Shown one piece after another: positions 5,856 through 10,603 of a stretch of 10,603 nucleotides of DNA. The position numbers and the translations under genes were made by a program. The DNA is taken from the NCBI GenBank assembly GCA_002306055.1, contig DBRR01000017.1, forward strand, positions 74,116 through 84,718, given 5' to 3'. This DNA comes from Anaerolineaceae bacterium UBA1363 (lineage in GTDB: Bacteria; Chloroflexota; Anaerolineae; Anaerolineales; Anaerolineaceae). Under the pieces are notes generated by a model. That model did not search any database and had not been told where the DNA came from. It saw only the letters and a program-made list of their open reading frames with translations. Numbering within the stretch: position 1 is the stretch's first letter; the number at the start of each line of letters is the position of its first letter.

Positions 5856-6473
5856 ATGGAAAAATCATCAATTCCAGAAGTTGTTGTAGCAAGACTGCCT
5901 GTCTATATCCAGAAACTCAACCAACTGGTGCGGGAAGGCAGAGAAATTGTGTCATCACAGGAGATGGCTGAACACCTGGGTGTCAGCTCTGCTCAAATCC
6001 GGAAGGATCTGTCCTTTTTTGGAGGCTTTGGGAAGCAGGGTACGGGCTATAACGTGATCAACCTGCTCGAGTCACTGCGCAGCATCCTGAACTTAAATCA
6101 AATCTGGGAAGTTGTTCTAGTAGGGGTGGGCCACCTTGGCCAAGCTCTGTTGAGTTACCAAGGATTTTCCCGGAATGGATTTGAGATCGTAATGGCGTTT
6201 GATAATGATCCGAAGATCGTTGGAAAGACATTTGCCGGTATAAAAGTGATAGATGTCAACGAGATGCAAAACCACATTTGCCCGCGGGGTGTCCCGATTG
6301 CCATCCTGACTGTTCCAGCAGCAAATGCCCAGGAAATGGCAGATCAGTTGATCCGATGCGGGGTGAAGGCAATTTTAAACTATGCACCTGTTACATTAAA
6401 GGTGCCGGAAGGTATCAGGCTCGCCAACATAGACCCTGTTTTGAGCCTACAGACAATCACTTTTTACTTGTAG
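5856..6473 (+). CDS. rex: Redox-sensing transcriptional repressor Rex
   Basis: The protein has 205 residues, the usual Rex length. An N-terminal winged-helix domain (residues 1-80) carries the family signature IPEVVVARLPVY, LGVSSAQIRKDLSFFGGFGKQGTGY. The Rossmann domain follows, with the dinucleotide-binding GVGHLG (90-95), AFDNDP around D116, and the characteristic C-terminal stretch NYAPVTLKVPEGIRLANIDPVLSLQTITFYL (175-205), which forms the swapped helix of the dimer. Rex binds NAD+ and NADH and leaves its operators when the NADH/NAD+ ratio rises, so it controls fermentative and respiratory genes and often itself. GGAAGG lies a few bases before the ATG. The gene is divergent from the radical SAM operon and shares a 141-bp promoter region with it. 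It converges with the MreB-like gene, with only nine bases between the two stop codons. Confidence 0.96.
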   Translation: MEKSSIPEVVVARLPVYIQKLNQLVREGREIVSSQEMAEHLGVSSAQIRKDLSFFGGFGKQGTGYNVINLLESLRSILNLNQIWEVVLVGVGHLGQALLSYQGFSRNGFEIVMAFDNDPKIVGKTFAGIKVIDVNEMQNHICPRGVPIAILTVPAANAQEMADQLIRCGVKAILNYAPVTLKVPEGIRLANIDPVLSLQTITFYL

Positions 6474-6482
6474 CAGGTAAGT

Positions 6483-7484
6483 TTAACGACCCTGGTTGCG
6501 AAGAATAACTTCGAGGATTGAAAAACCTTTGGCGGCACCTTCAACGGTGCAGGTGACCGGGTTTTCAACCACATAGGCGGGAATGCCCAAGGCAACAGTT
6601 AGGTACTTATCGAGGCCCTTTAAGAGGGAGGTGCCTCCACAAAGCGCTACACCGCGATCGATAATGTCAGAGATCAATTCAGGCGGCGTTTTCTCGAGAA
6701 CGCGACGGATGGCTGCAACGATATCTTCCAGGGGAGGCTGCAAAGCTTCGACGATCTCATTGGTGGTAAGGCTCGCAGGCTTGGGCAGACCGGTTACTTG
6801 GTCCTGTCCCTGGATTTCCATTGTTTTTTCTTCCTGGGTGGGGCTGGCAGCGCCAATATTGAGCTTGAGTTGTTCCGCAGTAGGCTGCCCAATGATCAAA
6901 CCATATTTTTTGCGAACGTAGTTGATGATCGCTTCATCTAATTTTAACCCGGCGGTGTGGTTGGTTTCCGCACTGACGATGCCGGTCATGGAGATAACTG
7001 CTGCCTGCGTGGTGCCGGCGCCGAGGCATATGATCATATTGCCAGTGGGAGTGTTGATGGGAAGGTCCACTCCAAGAGCAGCTGCCAAAGGTTGAGGGAT
7101 GATGTTGACTTCCCGACCGCCAGCGCCCAGACCGGCTTCCACCACCGCCCGTTTCTCAACGCTGGTGACCCCGTAGGGGGCAGATATAAGCAGGCGGGGC
7201 TTGAAGAAGAGAGTCGGACCAGTGACTTTTTTGATCAGTTCGCGAAGGTAAATCTCGGTGAGCTCGTATTCAGCAATGACCCCATGGCGAAGCGGGCGAA
7301 TGACCTCGATCGTTTCCGGTACACGCCCCATCATGCCGAGGGCGGTGGTGCCTAATTCGACCAGTTTCATTTCGTTGACAACAATCGCCACAACAGTCGG
7401 TTCCTGCTGAAGGATCTGATTACCTTCCGCGATCTGCGTATTGAAGGTGCCGAGGTCTATGCCTAATTCCCGAGAAAGTGCCAT
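6483..7484 (-). CDS. MreB-like actin-fold protein with substituted catalytic residues
   Basis: This 333-residue protein matches MreB/Mbl over its whole length. It has phosphate-1 loop GIDLGTFNT (8-16), RPLRHGVIAEYE (63-74), a phosphate-2-like segment CLGAGTTQAAVIS (153-165), LDEAIINYVRKKYGLIIG (182-199), TAEQLKLNIGAA (202-213), and adenosine-site LCGGTSLLKGLDKYL (281-295). MreB forms membrane-associated filaments that guide wall synthesis. Three positions that are acidic in typical MreB differ here: the second Glu of the EEPxAAA loop is Q131, the Asp of DIGGGT is C153, and the Asp of GGDKMDEAI is L180. It may therefore bind nucleotide but hydrolyse it poorly. It follows ruvA by 68 bases on the same strand and may be read through from that operon. 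It is probably a divergent MreB paralogue rather than the main rod-shape protein (inference). The Shine-Dalgarno is weak (GGAA). Confidence 0.85.
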   Translation of the reverse strand: MALSRELGIDLGTFNTQIAEGNQILQQEPTVVAIVVNEMKLVELGTTALGMMGRVPETIEVIRPLRHGVIAEYELTEIYLRELIKKVTGPTLFFKPRLLISAPYGVTSVEKRAVVEAGLGAGGREVNIIPQPLAAALGVDLPINTPTGNMIICLGAGTTQAAVISMTGIVSAETNHTAGLKLDEAIINYVRKKYGLIIGQPTAEQLKLNIGAASPTQEEKTMEIQGQDQVTGLPKPASLTTNEIVEALQPPLEDIVAAIRRVLEKTPPELISDIIDRGVALCGGTSLLKGLDKYLTVALGIPAYVVENPVTCTVEGAAKGFSILEVILRNQGR

Positions 7485-7552
7485 GTTTTTTCCAATTGTT
7501 TATTGATTTTCAATCTTTGATTTTACCATCTCTAAAGGTGATAAAAACAAGC

Positions 7553-8131
7553 CTAAAAGTGGTCAAAATACTGTAATGCCACGCGAAGTTTTGTCTCAAC
7601 ATCGTCAGGGGTGTTTTTAGGGATGGTCTGCAGGGCAGTCTGAGCTTCAACAACACTGTATCCAAGCGAAATGAGGGCATCGACCACGGCATCATCCACA
7701 TCGGTGATGCTGCGAATAGCCAGACCATCGCTGTCAGGGAGTTTTCCCTGCATCTGGATGATGATCTTTTGAGCGGTTTTCTTGCCGATACCAGGAACAC
7801 GGCTAAAGTAATCGGGTTTTTCACTCAGAATGGCGGAGCGGATATTGTCAATGGAAAGGCTTGAAAGGATTGACAGCGACAGTTTTGGACCGATCCCGCC
7901 AACGGCCAGAAATTGGAGGAACAATTGCTTTTCTTCAAGGCTGGTAAACCCGTAAAGCGCAATATTATCTTCCCGAACGAGCATGTAGGTGTAAAGGTAG
8001 AGTAGATCACCTGCTTCTGTCTCGGATAATAGCGGCTTGGGAACAAAAACCTCAAAGCCAAGACCGTTGATGTCCATAATGACAGTTTCCTTGGTAAGCT
8101 GAATGACTTTTCCGGATATTGACGCGATCAT
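7553..8131 (-). CDS. ruvA: Holliday junction branch migration protein RuvA
   Basis: The protein has 192 residues, near the usual length. It starts with the family signature MIASISGKV...INGLGFEVFVP (OB-fold domain I). Two helix-hairpin-helix motifs follow in domain II (AVGGIGPKLSLSILS, 76-90, and VPGIGKKTAQKIIIQMQGKL, 112-131), then a flexible linker and the C-terminal domain III (about 147-192), which contacts RuvB. RuvA tetramers hold the four-way junction while RuvB drives branch migration. A longer frame opens at 8251, but the ATG at 8131 has GGAGG five bases upstream and overlaps the stop of the preceding gene as ATGA, so I chose it. ruvB, often next to ruvA, is not in the window. Confidence 0.95.
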   Translation of the reverse strand: MIASISGKVIQLTKETVIMDINGLGFEVFVPKPLLSETEAGDLLYLYTYMLVREDNIALYGFTSLEEKQLFLQFLAVGGIGPKLSLSILSSLSIDNIRSAILSEKPDYFSRVPGIGKKTAQKIIIQMQGKLPDSDGLAIRSITDVDDAVVDALISLGYSVVEAQTALQTIPKNTPDDVETKLRVALQYFDHF

Positions 8132-8937
8132 GGTAGCCTCCGTTCGAGGTGGCGGTTTTGATAGATTTGGTAAAGCATGACACCTGCAGCTACGGAAATG
8201 TTGAGTGAATCGCAGGCGCCTTCCATGGGTATTCGCAGCATTTGGGAACACAAGGAGACGTATTGGTCCGAGAGTCCCTGGCGCTCACTGCCCAGAAGCA
8301 AAAGGACAGTGGGTGGGTAGGCTATTTCGAAGGCAGAGGTAGCGGCTTTATCGGAAGTTCCGATCACCACCAGATCAGTGCTGCGCTCCAAAAAAACTGC
8401 AAAATCGCTGAAACCAGCCCGAAAATGCGGTACGGTAAATATCGAGCCCATGGAAGCTTTTACAGCAGCTGGATCGTAAGGATCGGTGGAGTCATCCAGC
8501 AGGATCAAGCCGCTGGCACCGACTGCATCGCACGTGCGCAGGATAGTGCCCAGATTGCCCGGGTTCTGAATCGATTCAAGGGCAACCCAAAATGAACCGG
8601 ATTGAGCGGATGATGTGCGGATATCTGACCAATTTTGGGCGATGAGTGCTGCGATCCCCTGGGGTTTTTCTTTGCGAGCAAGCGTGGCAAATACGGAGGG
8701 GCTAAGTTCAAGGATGGGAATATCGCGTTCCCTTGCTAGCTCTGTTAGAGAACGACCATACTCACTGATGAGCAGTTCAGGTGCGATCAGGAGTTCATGG
8801 ATGTGTGCATCGGAATCAAATGCCTGACCGACAACTTTGAGCCCTTCTGCAAGGAAATTACCACTGGCGCGGCGATCTTTGGCTTGATCCAACTTGCGGA
8901 GGGTTTTGATGTGCTCATTGGCAGCACTGGTAATCAT
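8128..8937 (-). CDS. RNA 2'-O-ribose methyltransferase, SpoU/TrmH family
   Basis: This 269-residue protein has an N-terminal RNA-binding domain (about 1-105; FLAEGLKVVGQAF resembles the L30e-like substrate-binding domain of RlmB/TsnR-type enzymes). The SPOUT domain follows with its three motifs: motif 1 ESIQNPGNLGTILRTCDAVG (121-140), motif 2 LLGSERQGLSD (214-224), and motif 3 IPMEGACDSLNISVAAGVMLY (236-256), whose residues form the SAM-binding trefoil knot. It most likely methylates a ribose in 23S rRNA, but tRNA cannot be excluded. It sits between ruvC (four bases upstream) and ruvA (ATGA overlap), with GGAG seven bases before the ATG. Confidence 0.9.
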   Translation of the reverse strand: MITSAANEHIKTLRKLDQAKDRRASGNFLAEGLKVVGQAFDSDAHIHELLIAPELLISEYGRSLTELARERDIPILELSPSVFATLARKEKPQGIAALIAQNWSDIRTSSAQSGSFWVALESIQNPGNLGTILRTCDAVGASGLILLDDSTDPYDPAAVKASMGSIFTVPHFRAGFSDFAVFLERSTDLVVIGTSDKAATSAFEIAYPPTVLLLLGSERQGLSDQYVSLCSQMLRIPMEGACDSLNISVAAGVMLYQIYQNRHLERRLP

Positions 8938-8941
8938 TGGG

Positions 8942-9433
8942 TTACTCCATCAGGCTGCGCAAATTGATGTGGTTGGAGTGGCAGAGGGCGACGGCGAGAG
9001 CGTCGGCAGCGTCATCAGGCTGTGGGATCTCACTCAGCCCGAGCAGTAATTGCACCATGCTTTGCACCTGTTTTTTATCCGCCCTCCCATTCCCAGAAAC
9101 AGATTGTTTGACCTCGTTAGGTGTGTACTCAGAGATGGGAAGACCATGCTGGGCAAGGCAATAAGTCGCCACGCCGCGGGCCTCACTGACTGACATGGCG
9201 GTGGTGATGTTGCGCTGGAAAAAAAGTTTTTCCATGGCAGATTCGGTCGGTTGGTAGGTCTCGATCAAAGCGGATAACCGGTCGTAGAGGAAAATCAAAC
9301 GGCTGGAGGTTGAGCTCACAGCCGTTGAATCTATGACTTCATAGTGAACCAATTCGGGTTCATTGCGCTGATCGAGACGAATAAGACCGATACCCGTGCG
9401 AGTCAGACCTGGATCGATTCCCAAAATCAGCAT
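8942..9433 (-). CDS. ruvC: Crossover junction endodeoxyribonuclease RuvC
   Basis: The protein has 163 residues, a normal length. It begins MLILGIDPGLTRTGIG with catalytic D7. E68 lies in AMEKLFF, and the C-terminal pair D141 and D144 lies in DDAADALAVALCH; together these form the RNase H-like four-acid metal site. RuvC cuts Holliday junctions symmetrically after RuvAB branch migration. The motif LFFQRNITTAMSVSEARGVA (70-89) is typical of the family. It follows yebC by six bases, the conserved yebC-ruvC order of many bacteria. Confidence 0.96.
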   Translation of the reverse strand: MLILGIDPGLTRTGIGLIRLDQRNEPELVHYEVIDSTAVSSTSSRLIFLYDRLSALIETYQPTESAMEKLFFQRNITTAMSVSEARGVATYCLAQHGLPISEYTPNEVKQSVSGNGRADKKQVQSMVQLLLGLSEIPQPDDAADALAVALCHSNHINLRSLME

Positions 9434-9439
9434 TAATGC

Positions 9440-10195
9440 CTAATCTTCCTCCAACTTTTCAAGGTCCTCATCAGTATACTTAAGGTTGGTGTAAACGTTC
9501 TGAACATCATCACTTTCCTCGAGAGCAGTAATGATTCTCAGGACGGCAAGGGTCTGATCGGGATCGAGTTCAACTTCCTGTTTGGGAATCATGCGCAGAC
9601 CGGCATCTTCAATTTTCAGACCAGCATTGGCCAGGCTGTCATGAAGGTCTTTAAAGATTTCAGCAGCACCGACAATCTCGATATAACCGTCCTCTTCCGT
9701 GACATCATCTGCGCCGGCTTCAAGCGCAGCTTCAAAAGCTTTGTCGAAGTTCTTACCATCGGATTTTACGGTAAAGATTGCTTTGCGGTCAAACTGCCAG
9801 CTGACCGAACCATTGCTTGCAAGATCGCCACCGGCTCTGGAAAGGATGTGGCGCAGATCGGCGACCGTACGATTGCGATTTTCGGTGACACATTCAATGA
9901 TGGCGGATGCCCCTTTACCAAGGTAACCCTCATAAGTGATCTCAAGCAATTCGGCACTGTCTTTATCTTCACCCGTGCCTCGTTTGATGGCCCGTTCGAT
10001 ACTGTCTTTGGGCATGTTACTGGCTCTTGCCCGTTCAATGGCAAGTTCCAATGAAACGTTCATGGAAGGATCGCCGCCGCCATTACGTGCGGCAAGGGCG
10101 ATTTCGCGGGCGTAGCGGGTGAATATAGCGCCTTTTTTGGCGTCTGCAGCACCCTTTTTGCGTTTGATCGTGGACCAATGGGAATGTCCTGACAT
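9440..10195 (-). CDS. yebC: YebC/TACO1-family protein (translation or transcription factor)
   Basis: This 251-residue protein carries the family signature at the N-terminus (MSGHSHWSTIKRKKGAADAK, 1-20). FTRYAREIALAARNGGGDP and NMPKDSIERAIKRG follow, then EITYEGYLGKGASAIIECVTENRNRT (85-110), a GGDLASNGSVSWQFDRK segment, and an acidic C-terminus. Members were first described as transcriptional regulators, and several have since been linked to ribosome rescue at polyproline stalls; which role applies here cannot be read from the sequence. AAGGAG lies seven bases before the ATG. It heads the ruv operon. Confidence 0.95.
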   Translation of the reverse strand: MSGHSHWSTIKRKKGAADAKKGAIFTRYAREIALAARNGGGDPSMNVSLELAIERARASNMPKDSIERAIKRGTGEDKDSAELLEITYEGYLGKGASAIIECVTENRNRTVADLRHILSRAGGDLASNGSVSWQFDRKAIFTVKSDGKNFDKAFEAALEAGADDVTEEDGYIEIVGAAEIFKDLHDSLANAGLKIEDAGLRMIPKQEVELDPDQTLAVLRIITALEESDDVQNVYTNLKYTDEDLEKLEED

Positions 10196-10235
10196 AAAAA
10201 TTCTCCTTAAATATGAATGAAAAGCTAAGCAATTT

Positions 10236-10244
10236 AGTATATCA
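10236..10244 (-). promoter_or_regulatory. Candidate extended -10 promoter of yebC
   Basis: The minus strand reads TGATATACT: a TATACT -10 hexamer preceded by a TGN extension, placing the transcript start about 34 bases before the yebC ATG. No recognisable -35 hexamer stands 17 bases upstream, which fits an extended -10 promoter. Confidence 0.4.
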
Positions 10245-10324
10245 TGAAGTAGAGGCTAGCGGGAGTACGGGACGCATTGCCTCGACATGCAATTATGTTG
10301 CAGGGGAATAGTGAGAATTAAGGG

Positions 10325-10340
10325 TTGATACCCGCGTCAA
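10325..10340. promoter_or_regulatory. Operator-like palindrome, copy 1
   Basis: TTGATACCCGCGTCAA is an imperfect palindrome inside a slightly longer inverted repeat (GGTTGA at 10323-10328 and TCAACC at 10337-10342). It matches copy 2 at 13 of 16 positions. Confidence 0.45.
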
Positions 10341-10369
10341 CCGTTATGAGTAATGGGCAAATTGTAGTG

Positions 10370-10385
10370 TTGATGCCTGCATCAA
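10370..10385. promoter_or_regulatory. Operator-like palindrome, copy 2
   Basis: TTGATGCCTGCATCAA is a perfect inverted repeat of TTGATGC and GCATCAA around two bases. It starts 45 bp after copy 1. Shape and size resemble operators of dimeric helix-turn-helix repressors; the regulator is unknown, and a third half-site CATCAA lies at 10431-10436. Confidence 0.5.
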
Positions 10386-10509
10386 GACCATGATGGTTTA
10401 CATGTTGTTTAGGGTGATTGTTTACACTTTCATCAAGCAAGCAGGCTATCTCGGATCACAAGATTAATTTTGGTGACCATCCTCGAAAACGTTGTGTCTG
10501 CTGTATAGC

Positions 10510-10590
10510 GGGTAACAACGGGGGGTTACCCCTACATCTTGTGTTTGAGGGAAAGGTGGCTTTCGTAGGGGCAGACCCCTGTGTCTGCCC
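10510..10590. repeat. Cluster of nested inverted repeats (REP/MITE-like)
   Basis: The first hairpin is GGGTAAC (10510-10516) with GTTACCC (10525-10531). The second is GGGCAGAC (10569-10576) with GTCTGCCC (10583-10590). CCCCTAC (10529-10535) and GTAGGGG (10565-10571) form an inverted pair that joins them. No T-run follows the second hairpin, so it is not a classical terminator. The GTAGGGGCAGACCCCTGTGT core looks like a dispersed intergenic palindrome. Confidence 0.55.
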
Positions 10591-10603
10591 TTAACCTGTA
10601 AAT

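Larger units (their letters stand above)
10245..10603. other. Gene-free region upstream of yebC
   Basis: I see no plausible coding sequence here. The stretch contains two related 16-bp palindromes (10325-10385), two copies of GTTTACA 24 bp apart (10396-10402 and 10420-10426), and a cluster of nested inverted repeats at 10510-10590. It may also hold control elements for a gene beyond the right edge. Confidence 0.6.

Noticed and set aside
6474..6482. Terminator between the convergent rex and MreB-like genes
   Set aside because: Only nine bases separate the two stop codons and no stem-loop with a T-run is visible there or in the flanking ends.
7521..7546. Weak hairpin in the 68-bp space between ruvA and the MreB-like gene (TTTTACCATC / GGTGATAAAA)
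   Set aside because: It has one mismatch and one wobble pair, is AT-rich, and no T-run follows, so it is not supportable as a terminator.
8132..8251. A 40-residue N-terminal extension of RuvA
   Set aside because: RuvA proteins begin with MIxxIxGxV, which starts at 8131 with GGAGG upstream and an ATGA overlap. The extension lies wholly within the methyltransferase gene.
9641..10054. A 137-residue open frame on the plus strand
   Set aside because: It is antisense to yebC, whose protein is unmistakable over the same interval.

Overview
The window looks like a piece of a bacterial chromosome of moderate GC, most likely from the Chloroflexota (Anaerolineae-like). This is inference from gene content: a Rex repressor, a yebC-ruvC-ruvA run, an M28-peptidase-like remnant, and PqqD-like/radical SAM pairs next to a DUF2207 membrane protein. 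No rRNA, tRNA, CRISPR array or insertion sequence was found.

Right part (about 6480-10200, minus strand). yebC, ruvC, a SpoU/TrmH-type RNA 2'-O-methyltransferase and ruvA follow each other with gaps or overlaps of a few bases, so they form a DNA-repair and translation housekeeping operon. ruvB is not in the window. After ruvA, on the same strand, comes an MreB-like actin-fold protein that has lost several acidic residues normally needed for ATP hydrolysis. Upstream of yebC is about 400 bp without a gene. It holds a candidate yebC promoter, two similar 16-bp operator-like palindromes 45 bp apart, and a cluster of nested inverted repeats at the window edge.

Middle (5715-6473). rex, the NAD(H)-sensing redox repressor, is the only plus-strand gene. 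It is transcribed divergently from the left-hand operon. The 141-bp space between them holds a 36-bp symmetrical dyad with TTTTGTG/CACAAAA outer arms, lying across candidate promoter elements of both directions.

Left part (340-5714, minus strand). Five closely packed genes appear to form one operon: (1) a small two-helix membrane protein with a zinc ribbon; (2) a DUF2207-type membrane protein whose predicted cytoplasmic C-terminus ends in an alternating Cys-Ala tail with seven cysteines; (3) a radical SAM/SPASM enzyme with a PqqD-like N-terminal domain and all expected cysteines; (4) a paralogue of that enzyme which has lost all three radical SAM cluster cysteines and the SPASM cysteines; and (5) a class I SAM-dependent methyltransferase, translationally coupled through a TTGA overlap. 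The most interesting reading is a candidate post-translational modification system. In it the PqqD-like/radical SAM pair would act on the Cys-Ala tail of the membrane protein, with a possible methylation step and possible redox control by Rex. This is inference from gene neighbourhood and sequence features, not demonstrated function.

Far left (1-306). A signal-peptide-bearing N-terminal fragment, probably of an M28-type peptidase, stops where a 19-bp tandem repeat begins.
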